Shown here in pieces: positions 10,001 to 19,473 of a DNA stretch of 37,000 nucleotides (position 1 is its first letter; every line of letters starts with the position of its first letter). Source of the DNA: Mesostigma viride (taxonomy: Eukaryota > Streptophyta > Mesostigmatophyceae > Mesostigmatales > Mesostigmataceae). The stretch is from assembly GCA_009746045.1 (NCBI GenBank), contig RPFO01000041.1, positions 209,001-246,000 on the forward strand. Direction: 5' to 3'. Under the pieces are notes generated by a model. The model was not told the origin of the DNA and ran no database searches. It saw only the letters and a program-made list of their open reading frames with translations. A program made the translations under genes and the position numbers.

Positions 10001-11451
10001 ATTAGGAAGCTTAATAATCCCATGACCTCCTCATTCATATTATCCCCTCCCCCATCCATTTGGAGGACGAGGGTGTCAGGGAGGCCATAGTTTCTTAGCT
10101 CTTCGTCAGGAGAATTCAGCCACGGTTGCTCCTCGCACACCTCAACCAACTGGTGCACAAGAACTGTCGCCGTTATCCGCCCGCTATTACCCGGCACCTC
10201 TGGATTGCTAACCCATGGATATACCACCCAGAAAAATGTCCTCGCGCCATGTAATATTGAGCAAATCAATTGGTAAGGGATGTGGAGCTTACGGCTGCCG
10301 AGCCATTCTTTAGAGGCAGCACCTCTGGTGGGTACTGCATTCTTGAGTTTAGCGAGCGCGTCCATAGCTATAGATAAGAAGCGGCCAATGGCGCCCTCAT
10401 GCCGCCTACCATAATACGCAAAGCGCTCACTCTTGAAAAAATCATTGTGGTCAGCTAGCTTTTCCTTTGCCTCTGCCCATTTCTTTTGGTCTGTGGTGCG
10501 CCAGAACAATATTGCATCTTTATATTTCCTGCAGCGTGAGCATTCGCCCATTACCTTGGATCTATACTTTTCGATCCTGACTTGTGTGTTGACTATGACC
10601 AAGCGAAATATCTTCCTGAATAGACTCTCCCCGACTGTAGGCTCCCCATAGCTGTCCTTCTCAGCCTTGTACTCGCTGTAAAGAGTCTTTTTGCAGGGCT
10701 CCTCCACTATACTAGCTCCATCCCGTGGGTCCTTCTCAACCGCAGGTCTCAACCAACGCCGGATCCACAACTCGCACACAGCCTTCGCCTCCTCCATAAA
10801 CGTAGAAAATGAAAAAAGCGCACGACGCTTGGAGCCCGGTTTGTGCTGTGCGAGAGTGCTACCGAGCTCAAGGTCGTAGTCGTCGTCGTCGTCGATCACA
10901 GGATCAGGCTTGACAGTCGTCTTTACAGCAAGGTGCCAACTGTGCGTGTTGATGTGCAAAGCATGACGGAACGCCGACTCGCACATGCGATAGTAAAAAG
11001 GGATTGGTTCTGGCCCGCCAATGGTCTCGTTGCCTTGGATGATGAAACGATAATCTTCATGCAGCCTATACCGCTTGTGACGGTTGGCCACTCCTGGTAT
11101 TGGTCTTTCTCTTTGACCCGCCAGTCTCAGCTGCGTTGTTATAAACTCCTTTCTATCAGCCGGACACTTAGTCCAAAAGTCAGTCCGCATTGCGCACAAC
11201 TCGTCACAGTTGACCTTATCGAGGCATCGCCGACCACATTTGCACACCTGCGCGCGCGTGCTTCGTGACAGATCACTGCGCAAGCATGCGTCTGTTGTGC
11301 ATTTTGCCAGCACCTCTGCCGCAGATAACCTGGCCCCGGCGCGCTTCACCATCGCAAAAACAACGCAACCGATGGCAACAATAGAAAGAAGAATCCACAG
11401 AAGGCCCCCATCTGCGCCATTCTTCTCCATAGCCATGCTGAAACGTGCCAT
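7019..11451 (-). CDS. DUF7869-family protein, putative element transposase
   Basis: Two exons are predicted: 11451-9745 (ATG, 569 codons) and 9572-7019, joined across a 172-bp phase-0 intron (donor G|GTAACATG, acceptor CTTGACACAG|G). A Cys cluster lies near residues 60-95. The core, near residues 455-515, reads LQMDGGGDNMN ... LPPGHTHNDVDQRFGWW, which matches the DUF7869 family as I know it. The next exon resumes with AYNFTEWL, also typical of the family. The C-terminal half after the repeat (8590 downward) has poly-Thr, two possible SH3/Tudor-like stretches and a 12-Asp tail. Residues about 17-35 are hydrophobic and could be a membrane segment, odd for a nuclear enzyme. The 60-bp repeat at 8594-9435 contains two 59-bp units, so the frame is not continuous as read. 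Conserved Asp residues suggest an RNase H-like nuclease; this is inference. Confidence 0.75.
8594..9435. repeat. 60-bp coding minisatellite inside the DUF7869 gene
   Basis: Fifteen units start at 8594, 8654, 8714, 8774, 8834, 8894, 8954, 8999, 9059, 9118, 9163, 9223, 9282, 9342 and 9402. Most are 60 bp; two are 45 bp (in frame) and two are 59 bp (9059-9117 and 9223-9281). On the minus strand both flanks use the same phase, giving Ala-rich AAVAGSATAAGAAPAGAA-type units. The 59-bp units throw the middle into Pro/Leu- and Arg/Cys-rich phases. Long silk-like Gly/Ser frames on the plus strand are shadows of this repeat. Confidence 0.9.
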
Positions 11452-11544
11452 GGCCGAAAGATGCAGCGAAAACTAATTGATCAGCAGTCGTTTGCAATAC
11501 ACCGCCCCCCCCGCCCTCGCTTGTAATGCCAAACAGACCTTCCT

Positions 11545-11578
11545 CCCCGGGTTCCCGACAGCTGTCGGAAACCCGGGG
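11545..11578. promoter_or_regulatory. 34-bp near-perfect palindrome upstream of DUF7869 gene
   Basis: CCCCGGGTTCCCGACAG followed directly by CTGTCGGAAACCCGGGG gives 17-bp arms with one mismatch and no loop. It lies about 94 bp before the ATG of the leftward gene. The position suits an operator-like or protein-binding site; no function is proven. Confidence 0.6.
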
Positions 11579-11704
11579 TCATGGCGATCTACAGTTGGAG
11601 ACTAGATGTGACTCATGAATAAATCCCCGCCTGGTTGGGGAATGAGCACGAGCTGTAAATTATGGAAGGCATAGGCCGATCGTGCATGAGCGCTCACACC
11701 TGCT

Positions 11705-11919
11705 TCGTCTTGGTTGTCAACGGTTACGTGGGTGTCACCGGTTACGCTTTGGACTGGAGGCCCAAATTGCTCGGGTGTCACGGTGTCAACGGTTACGATT
11801 GAATTAAAATTATATTTTAATTACCGGGTAACCGTTGACACCGTGACACCCGAGCAATTTGGGCCTCCAGTCCAAAGCGTAACCGGTGACACCCACGTAA
11901 CCGTTGACAACCAAGACGA
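11705..11919. repeat. Perfect 92-bp inverted repeat between divergent genes
   Basis: The left arm 11705-11796 and right arm 11828-11919 are exact reverse complements with no mismatch found. The 31-bp AT-rich loop contains its own palindrome (AATTAAAAT TAT ATTTTAATT). The arms contain GGTGTCA words like those of the subterminal arrays and several copies of GGTTACG. It sits between the ATGs at 11451 (minus) and 12161 (plus). It could form a long cruciform or transcribed hairpin; a regulatory, replication or self-silencing role is inference. Confidence 0.95.
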
Positions 11920-11955
11920 GTTGAGTTGAGTTGAACAGTGAACACTCAACTCAAC
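11920..11955. promoter_or_regulatory. Third intergenic palindrome (12-bp arms)
   Basis: GTTGAGTTGAGT at 11920-11931 pairs perfectly with ACTCAACTCAAC at 11944-11955 around a 12-base loop. It abuts the end of the 92-bp inverted repeat. A TATA-like TATTTATA lies near 12048, about 110 bp before the rightward ATG. Confidence 0.6.
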
Positions 11956-12160
11956 GCATTTTTCTGAGAGTTGACGAACTAATACACGCAGATAAATGTG
12001 TTATATGGCATTCATGGGTGTCGGCACGGTCGTCTGATTAGTACATCATATTTATAGCTGCCGGAGCAGGGCTGGAGGTTGATTTTACTCGATTTTGTAC
12101 GATATATGATTCGGCAGATTCGCTATAATAGATGGCCGGCCTGAGATGAAGTAGCTTGGA

Positions 12161-15100
12161 ATGGATAGCGAACAAGATCTCATTGCGGAAGATGTCAAGG
12201 CAGTTGAGTCGGATGCGGAACACATTGCACACACAGCGGATGGTGCGATTGAGGGTGACGAGGCCAAGAACGGGCAGCCTCGCGGCTCGGGTGACAGCAG
12301 GAAGGAGATAAACAACGCTGCTGAAAACGATGCATCCGTAGTTGACACGCAGGGCCAAATTTGCCATGTAGTGTCGGGGGTCCACGTCCCCGGGGCTTGT
12401 AAGGAGCTAGAAAGAAGGGCCGAAGAGTCGGATTCACATGAGGAGCCCCGGCCCACGCCTTCTCATGAGGAAAGACAAGGGAGTGCACGGACCAAGCAGG
12501 ACAGACAAACGGTAAATGTTAATTATCTGCCGGCACTAACAGTATCCGTAGTCTAGCAATCGTTGACATGTTCATACGCTTGAGCTATTGGCTTACTGCC
12601 TATCAACCTTGCTTCGTTGCATTGCTAATGGTTTGTCACTGCAGACACAACCAGCAACCTGCTTGGTGAAATACGATACCTGGTTGGCCTCGCACACAAG
12701 AAAGGCCGACAGTACTGTTGCTCGTGGCCAACGAGGCCTCACGGTCATCCGGGTTATACCCCTGGGTGGATCTCTTCCAGAGGGATTCACCTTGGATGAG
12801 GGGGATTATACCTTGACAGTGCCTGAGGCAGAGCTCATACCAGCTTCAGATTTCCACAAGGTGCCACCGGCGAAAGGGATGAATGGCCACCTAATCAGCA
12901 AGTCTGGGTTCCCAACGCAGCATCTCACGTGTGTCACCATGGGCAGCACCCAAAAGCCAACAACCTTCTCGATTGGAAGTGTATGTTCCTTCAGTGGACT
13001 CGACGAGACGAAGTTACTGCGTGAGCTAGGTGCGGTGGCTGCCCGTGATGTTGTTCAGCGGGTGGTCATTATCGCCCTCATACGTTTGCGAAACCAGAGT
13101 GAGAGCCGAGGCCAGCCCACATGGGCAGCACTGGTGCGCCCTATCTATGGCTATAAAGGCCGTGAAGCAGGGATCTGGGAGGTTACCACCTCCGGAGAAA
13201 TACGTGCTGCATGGTGCTACCCATCCCGCCTGCGTGTCGATGCTGATGCAACGGCTTTACTCCACGATACATCAAGCGCCACTTTGGTGGAGGCCGTGAA
13301 GGGAGCAGCGTCATTGCTGACTCGCGACGAAGCGCGCGTAAAGACACTGCTGGACTCCATGTCAAAGAAGAAAGGAGATGGCTATTGTGTAAGTACATGC
13401 CTTTTACCCCATTGAATGCCGCCGTTATGAAGGAATCGGGTATTTGTCTGCCAACTACAAGCTTTTCATGTCCATATCATTGATAGTTGCATTTTTATGC
13501 CACATCTATGCACGCGCTTGCAATATTTATCCCTCCGTGCAGGTGCTTGCTGTCAAGCCGGCCCGCAAGCCCGGGAAAGGAGCGGCAGGGGCGGAGGATG
13601 GAGAACGAGAAGCGGAAGAAGGAGAAGCAGCCGAAGCAGCAACAGAAGAAGAAGACGACCAAGAAGAGGAGGAGGAAGAAGGAGGAGGAGGAGAACATGG
13701 TGGGCACGGTGGGATGTCGTACGAGCTCGATGAGGAGGACGGCGGCGAAGAGGCTGGCGAGAGGGCTTATGCCAGCAGCGAAGGCGAATCCCCTCTTCTA
13801 AAAAAGCGTGCAAAGAGCAGCCAAGGGGCGCAGAACAAGCGGCAAAAACCAAGTCATGCTGCACGTGCACTCGACATGGGCAACGTGACGGGGCCGACCC
13901 GGCAAGCCTCCTGGCCCGCAAAACCCCCGGCGCATTGGCTGCGGCCACTAGAGGCAAGAGTGACATTGCTAGAGAAAAAAATGGCGGCGGCGGAAGGCAA
14001 GGTCACCAAACTTGAGAATGAGGTGGGGATCGACGCCTCAGCAAGGCCCGCTGGAAGACAACGGCGCGGTGGAGCCACGCCTTTGACACTTGTAGCAAGG
14101 GTGACCAAAGTGGAGACACAATTCGCAGCGCTGGAACCCGCAGCTGGAGAGCCGCCTACCAAGGCACGGGGGCATGCCAAGGATTCTGCAGATCCGGCCA
14201 TCACAAAGCTCCAAGATGACTTGGCAGCCCTAAGGGCAAGGGTGGATGCACTGGAGCGCGCCCCTACCGTCCCAAAGACAAGTTCAGCAGTGCCGGCTAT
14301 CGACACCAAGGAGCCGTGGGAGCGGGAGAGCTCCTTTCCAGCAAAGCAACTCAGTTTCCCGGAACAAGCTGACACGCGAGATTACAACACCCCGCGTCAG
14401 CCGCCGCCCCCACGAGGGAAGTACGCCGACAGTGGGGGACAATGGAGCGGGGGGGAGGGGCGCGGGGGGCAGTGGGCAGCGCGACGCGCCCCCGCAAGGG
14501 AACTACGCCGGCAGTGGGGGACCATGGAGCGGGGGGAGGGGCGCAGCGGGGGCAGTGGGCAGCGCGACGCGCCCCCGCAAGGGAACTACGCCGGCAGTGG
14601 GGGACCATGGAGCGGGGGGATGGGCGCAGCGGGGGCAGTGGGCAGCGCGACGCGCCCCCGCAAGGGAACTACGCCGGCAGTGGGGGACCATGGAGCGGGG
14701 GGGAGGGGCGCGGCGGGGGCAGCGGGCAGCGCGATGCGCCCACGCAAGGGAACTATGCCGGCAGTTGGGGACAATGGAGCGGGGGGATGGGCGCAGCGGG
14801 GGCAGCGGGCAGCGCGACGCGCCCCCGCAAGGGAACTATGCCGGCAATGGTGGACAGTGGAGCGGGGGGGAGGGACGCAGCGGGGGCAGCGGGCAGCGCG
14901 ATGCGCCCCCGCAAGGAAACTACGCCGGCAGTGGGGGACAATGGAGCGGGGGGGAGGGGCGCGGCGGGGGCTGCGGGCAGCGCGACGCGCCCCCGCAAGG
15001 GAACTACGCCGGTAGTGGGGGACCATGGAGTGGGGGGAGGGGCGCGGCGGGGGCAGCGGGCAGCGCGACGCGCCCGGCCCGCAAGGTAACTACGCCGGCA

Positions 15101-15694
15101 GTGGGGGACAATGGAGCGGGGGGAGGGGCGCAGCGGGGGCAGTGGGCAGCGCGACGCGCCCCCGCAAGGGAACTACGCCGGCAGTGGGGGACAGTGGAGC
15201 GGGGGGAGGGGCGCGGCGGGGGCAGCGGGCAGCGCGACGCGCCCGGCCCGCAAGGGAACTACGCCGGCAGTGGGGACCATGGAGCGGGGGGAGCGGCGCA
15301 GCGGGGGCAGTGGGCAGCGCGACGCGCCTCCGCAAGGGAACTACGCCGGCAGTTGGGGACAATGGAGCGGGGGGGAGGGGCGCAGCGGGGGCAGTGGGCA
15401 GCGCGACGCGCCCCCGCAAGGGAACTACGCCGGCAATGGTGGACAGTGGAGCGGGGGGAGGGACGTGGCGGGGGCAGCGGGCAGCGCGACGCGCCCTCGC
15501 AAGGGAACTACGCCGGCAGTGGGGGACAGTGGAACGGGGGGGAGGGGCCTGGGCCTCGCCGTGAGCAAATGCCGCCAATGCCCACCTTTGGAGGCGAGCA
15601 TGTATACCAAGGGGGCAATTGTTACTCTCCAGGAGGCACACAGAGGTCATCTCCCCGGTTTAGAGATAAGGAAAGGAAATACTATGGGCAATAG
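12161..15694 (+). CDS. Unrecognised acidic coiled-coil Gly-repeat protein
   Basis: Three exons are predicted: 12161-12511, 12645-13388 and 13543-15694. The introns are short with good GT-AG sites (G|GTAAATG ... CTGCAG; TGT|GTAAGTAC ... CCGTGCAG), all phase 0. The product has an acidic N-terminus, a mixed region of about 250 residues that I do not recognise (exon 2), and a strongly acidic Glu run. A basic KKRAKSSQGAQNKRQK stretch, likely a nuclear signal, follows. Three heptad-like segments (LEARVTLLEKKMAAAEGKV; LVARVTKVETQFAALE; LQDDLAALRARVDALE) suggest a coiled coil. Then comes a Gly-rich repeat of 28-residue units and a short unique tail ending KYYGQ. It is divergent from the DUF7869 gene. 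By analogy with two-gene DNA transposons it may be the accessory DNA-binding partner; that is inference. Odd-length repeat units break the frame. Confidence 0.65.
14428..15545 (+). repeat. 84-bp (28-residue) coding minisatellite
   Basis: Fourteen units start at 14428, 14510, 14593, 14676, 14760, 14843, 14927, 15011, 15097, 15180, 15266, 15348, 15432 and 15515. Full-length in-frame units are 84 bp; others are 82, 83 or 86 bp, mostly through 6- versus 7-base G runs after ATGGAGC. The intended peptide appears to be GSGGQWSGGEGRGGG then SGQRDAPPQGNYA, because both the first unit and the unique C-terminal tail are read in that phase. Antisense Pro/Leu/Arg frames are shadows. Confidence 0.9.
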
Positions 15695-15873
15695 AACCGC
15701 CAAAATGAGTCAAAGTCCTCACAGTTTACAAACTTTGGGGAGTTGTACAAGCTAAGAATGTGAAAATTCCTGGCGGTCATAAGAATGGCATGCTCTTTTT
15801 TCTCTGGACATTGATCACTAGTTCATTACCATGCATGGTTCATGCATATCTTGCCTACACTGTCTTTTTGTAC
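15695..15873. other. Spacer between rightward gene and right subterminal array
   Basis: Short 3' flank of the Gly-repeat gene with no other feature seen. Confidence 0.4.
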
Positions 15874-16648
15874 AGTGTCATGGTGTCAAGGCGTCACGGT
15901 GTCACGATGTCACATTGTCACGCTGTCACGATATGTTGGGATAATTTGGGCGTCATCTTGGAGCTATAATTAATAACAATAACAGAACACATCTAGACCC
16001 CAAGACACCATGCGACACTGCACAAATACTGTTATTATATCATTTTGGCGTCATGTTGTCAGGGTGTCAAGGTAGTGTCAGGGTGTCAGGGTGTCAAGGT
16101 GTCAGGGTGTCAAGGTGTCAGGGTGTCAGGGTGTCAGGGTGTCAGGGTGTTAGGGACACTTATGACTTCATCATGGAGTGAAAACAACATCAAAAGAATA
16201 CTTATAGACCCCAAGACACCATGCGACACTGCACAAATACAGTCATTGTATCAGTTTGGTGTCAGGTTGTCAGGGTGTCAAGGTGTCACCCGGGGTGTCA
16301 GGGTGTCAGGGTGGTCCAACAATGCATTTGGGACACTTATGACTTCATCATGGAGTTATAATAACATCAAAAAAACACTTCTAGACCCCACCAAGACACC
16401 ATGCGACACTGCACAAATACTGTTATTGTATCATTTTGGCGTCTGGGTGTCAGGGTGTCAGGGTGTCGGGGTGTCACGGTGTCAAGATACATGTTGGGAC
16501 ACTTATGACTTCATTATGGAGTTATAATAACATAAAAAAAACACTTCAAGACCGCAAGACACCATGCGACACTGCACAAATAATGTTATTGTATCATTTT
16601 GGCGTCAGGGTGTCAGGGTGTCAGGGTGTCACGGTGTCACGGTGTCGA
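15874..16648 (-). repeat. Right subterminal array of GGTGTCAN octamers
   Basis: Runs of GGGTGTCA, AGGTGTCA and CGGTGTCA are the reverse complement of the left array. Blocks alternate with a spacer containing GGGACACTTATGACTTCAT, AAAAAACACTTCTAGACCCC and CACCATGCGACACTGC. Spacer copies start near 16153, 16330, 16496 and 16659, with a diverged copy near 15940. The spacer sequence differs from the left spacer, so only the octamer is shared and inverted. Confidence 0.9.
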
Positions 16649-16732
16649 GAAACATGTTGGGACACTTATGACTTCATTATGGAGTTATAATAACATTAAA
16701 AAAACACTTTTTGAAAAAATCAGTTTGTACTG

Positions 16733-16764
16733 GTGCTGGAGTACAAACGCGGGTGAGCTTAGGG
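16733..16764 (-). repeat. Right terminal inverted repeat (32 bp)
   Basis: Exact reverse complement of 5879-5910, ending GAGCTTAGGG and followed by TTT. Outside it, sequence similarity to the left flank stops. Confidence 0.95.
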
Positions 16765-16868
16765 TTTGTTCACTGTTATTGGGGCAACAGTGATCCTATC
16801 AAGTTTTGTTTCCTGAGCGGCGACAGTGCGGGGGAGGAGGGCAATGGCGCCAGGGACTGGGGTGGATC

Positions 16869-16989
16869 GGGGGGCTCTTGCTCCTGCATGCGAGGGAGAC
16901 GAGATGACTACTTAAACCTGCCTTTGGCAGGGGCTCTACTCATTGTTTTCAATCAAATGCTGGTTTTCTTGGGAGCTCAAGTGTCATAA
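16869..16989. repeat. 121-bp direct repeat, copy 1
   Basis: Begins GGGGGGCTCTTGCTCC and ends GGGAGCTCAAGTGTCATAA. An apparently identical copy lies at 17476-17596. The two copies bracket the second copy of the 466-470-bp repeat, which begins two bases before this copy ends. Confidence 0.95.
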
Positions 16990-17457
16990 TCGGATTTCTC
17001 TGAAAATAGTTTATTAAACAGAATGCGGGAAAGAAAGGGCCGCCACAACCTTGTGGCTGTACATGCAGAGAGGCTTGTTAGACGAATGGGGACGGCTTGT
17101 TGTTTACCGGGGAATCCTACTGGCAACTAGCTTTACCTTTTGTAAGTCAGGCGCCGTTTGTTTGAACGGCCGGCCATGTGTGGAATGCTGACGGAAGTTG
17201 CGTCAAAAAGCTGTAATAAAATCTGATGTAACCAGCACTCACCAATTGATTGGTGTGCTGCTTGGTTGGGTAGTGTGTTCAGGGTTGCATTCGAAGAGTA
17301 CACATGGCCTGACAGCTCAGAGGTGTGACAGATGAGCTGGCTGGCTGAATTATTAAATTGTCAGCGTTAGGATAATAATTTCTGGTTTTGCCGTTTTCCA
17401 TTTTGACGGTAGGCTTGATAAGCATGGTCGGCGGGTTGTGACCCGTAATTGTTTCTT
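16988..17457. repeat. Long direct repeat, copy 2 (470 bp)
   Basis: Second copy of 4561-5026, same orientation, with one substitution and a 4-bp insertion seen. Placed between two 121-bp repeats, it looks like a recent insertion or duplication into this locus. Confidence 0.95.
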
Positions 17458-17475
17458 CCCACCCATCCCACCCTT

Positions 17476-17596
17476 GGGGGGCTCTTGCTCCTGCATGCGA
17501 GGGAGACGAGATGACTACTTAAACCTGCCTTTGGCAGGGGCTCTACTCATTGTTTTCAATCAAATGCTGGTTTTCTTGGGAGCTCAAGTGTCATAA
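17476..17596. repeat. 121-bp direct repeat, copy 2
   Basis: Apparently identical to 16869-16989. It is separated from the end of the 470-bp repeat by an 18-bp C-rich linker (17458-17475). Confidence 0.95.
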
Positions 17597-17842
17597 GCAG
17601 GTATTCTGCCTGCGGGGGATGGCATACACACGGCGTGGTATCCTGAGCGTCAAGCCCAACCAAACGGCCGGGGAAAAAACCTTTGTATTTTGAGCTCGAA
17701 TTTGATTTGTTCCTTTTCATGAAAGGGACCTTTACTGGGCATTTTTGGCATTACTGATGAATCACTAGATTAATGCATTAAAGGAGATGGTGTCTCTACC
17801 TTTGTCATGTTTTTAAGAGCTATCATTTGAATGGTAATCCTC

Positions 17843-18565
17843 CCACCCACACTGTTGACCAAGCACACTTTCAGCCCACTGACCACGCACGGGTTCCCCA
17901 TACTGACCAAGCACACGTTCCACCCACTGACCAAGCACACGTGCCACCCACTGACCAAGTGCACGTTCCACCTACTGACCAAGCACACGTTCAGCCCACT
18001 GACCATGCAAGCATGGGTTCCCCATACTGACCAAGCACACGTGCCACCCACTGACCAAGCACACGTTCCACCCACTGACCAAGTGCACGTTCCACCCACT
18101 GACCACGCACACGTTCCACCCACTGACCAAGCACACCTTCCACCCACTGACCAAGCACACCTTCCACCCACTGATCATGCAAGCACGGGTTCTCCATACT
18201 GACCAAGCACACGTGCCACCCACTGACCAAACACACGTTCCACCCACTGACCATGCAAGCACGGGTTCCCCATACTGACCAAGCACACGTGCCACCCACT
18301 GACCAAGCACGGGTTCCCCATACTGGCACACGTTCATCCCACTGACCATGCAAGCACGGGTTCCCCGTACTGACCAAGCACACCTGCCACCCACTGACCA
18401 AACACACGTTCCACCCACTGACCAAACACACGTTCCACCCACTGAGCAAGCACACGTTCCACCCACTGACCAAGCACACGTTCCACCCACTCACCAAGCA
18501 TACGTTCCATCCACTGACCGAGCATGAGTTTACCATACTGACCGAGCAGCCACCCACTGACCATG
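17843..18565. repeat. 24-bp minisatellite (CACACGTTCCACCCACTGAC family)
   Basis: About 28 units of a 24-bp motif, roughly ACTGACCAAGCACACGTTCC followed by ACCC. Recurring variants CATGCAAGCACGGGTTCCCC suggest a higher-order repeat. No unique spacers lie between units, so it is not a CRISPR array. Open frames on both strands through it are repeat artefacts. Confidence 0.9.
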
Positions 18566-18669
18566 AAGCAAACACTCGGCCTTGGCTGTGCTCTGATTAA
18601 GTAATTGTTGTATAAATGAAATACCTGTTCTGATCATGCACATGTTGTCTCCTTGATAAACCATGTGCC

Positions 18670-19253
18670 TGTTACGTCCCAGCCCAGACACCCCTAGCCT
18701 GAGCTACGTAGCCAAAGACCCTCCTTGCCGGAATTAGGAATAATCCAAGATGGCCTAATGTAAGTTGCGCTTCACGACGTGAGTCGTGAGATATCTGGCA
18801 TCACGGCTTAATGCCAAGCTAATTGTACACACTTATATTGGCTAGCAATACCAATTACAAATGGATAATTGCCCCGGGCTCAATGTGTAGGCGTATTCGC
18901 ACTTATCATTCATTAAACCAAGAGGACGAGACTCTCGTCCTCGGACCAATTTAACCTAGGTTGATTGCGGCGCAGATACACGCCAATTTCCCTAGAACAA
19001 TCCAAGTCACTCATTCCACGTAGGATCCGGGCCGACATCGACCCTCAACTATAGGATCCACGCCTAGAACTACGGACGGTCCCAGAACTGGCGCGGCGCC
19101 ACGGCACCGGCCCCTAAAAGGACAACCTAGGACCAAAATAACTAGTCCAATTCACACAATGGCCAAGGTCCATAAAACCCAAATACAATAGACCAAACAG
19201 CCTTAGTAATTTATTCCATTGTTACGTCCGACCAAAAGGGCTGGGACGTAACA
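18670..19253 (-). repeat. 3' LTR of the gypsy element (584 bp)
   Basis: Begins TGTTACGTCCCAGCCC and ends GGGCTGGGACGTAACA, a perfect 16-bp inverted terminal pair with TG/CA ends. The last 35 bases hold a second copy of TGTTACGTCC, so the end itself can fold. An internal palindrome GAGGACGAGA/TCTCGTCCTC lies near 18920. Polarity is set by the adjoining polypurine tract. Confidence 0.85.
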
Positions 19254-19272
19254 CTCCTCCCCCCCCACGGGG
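19254..19272 (-). other. Polypurine tract of the gypsy element
   Basis: The minus strand reads CCCCGTGGGGGGGGAGGAG immediately before the LTR. This is the expected primer site for plus-strand DNA synthesis and confirms minus-strand orientation. Confidence 0.8.
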
Positions 19273-19473
19273 GTCGGTAGTCCCTACCGTACAAGTTAGA
19301 TTGGGAAAACAACGCTACTATAAGAGTACTATGTCCCAACCTCGGTTCACCCGCAGGTCAGTAATGCCAGTTCCTCTAGAAGTTGATACACAGGACCAAC
19401 CCTGACGTAGTAGTAAGACTCTAATGGTGACTGGATCAATCCGCTATCCGTCACAAAAACTTTCCTAACCACT

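Larger units (their letters stand above)
5879..16764. mobile_element. 10.9-kb TIR-bounded DNA transposon candidate with DUF7869 gene
   Basis: Perfect 32-bp terminal inverted repeats (5879-5910 and 16733-16764, outer end CCCTAAGCTCACCCGCG) bound a symmetric unit. Inside each end is an array of an 8-bp motif in opposite orientation (6001-6669 and 15874-16648). Between them are two divergent intron-containing genes (7019-11451 minus, 12161-15694 plus) separated by a palindrome-rich region. Both ends are flanked by TTT, compatible with a 3-bp target duplication but weak because it is low complexity. Terminal inverted repeats plus inverted subterminal motif arrays are typical of DNA transposons such as the CACTA (En/Spm) group, where the arrays bind element-encoded protein. 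Assigning this unit to that group, or to a new one, is inference. Confidence 0.8.

Noticed and set aside
14351-15650. Minus-strand Pro/Leu/Arg frames
   Set aside because: Antisense shadows of the 84-bp repeat in the plus-strand gene.
16711-16989. 92-codon frame crossing the right TIR
   Set aside because: It spans the transposon end and the 121-bp repeat, and has no domain.
4561-17457. 466/470-bp repeats as LTRs of one 12.9-kb retrotransposon
   Set aside because: No TG/CA ends, no primer site or polypurine tract, no RT between them, and the TIR element lies off-centre inside.
17843-18565. Possible CRISPR-like array
   Set aside because: Units are contiguous 24-bp tandem repeats without unique spacers, and the context is eukaryotic.
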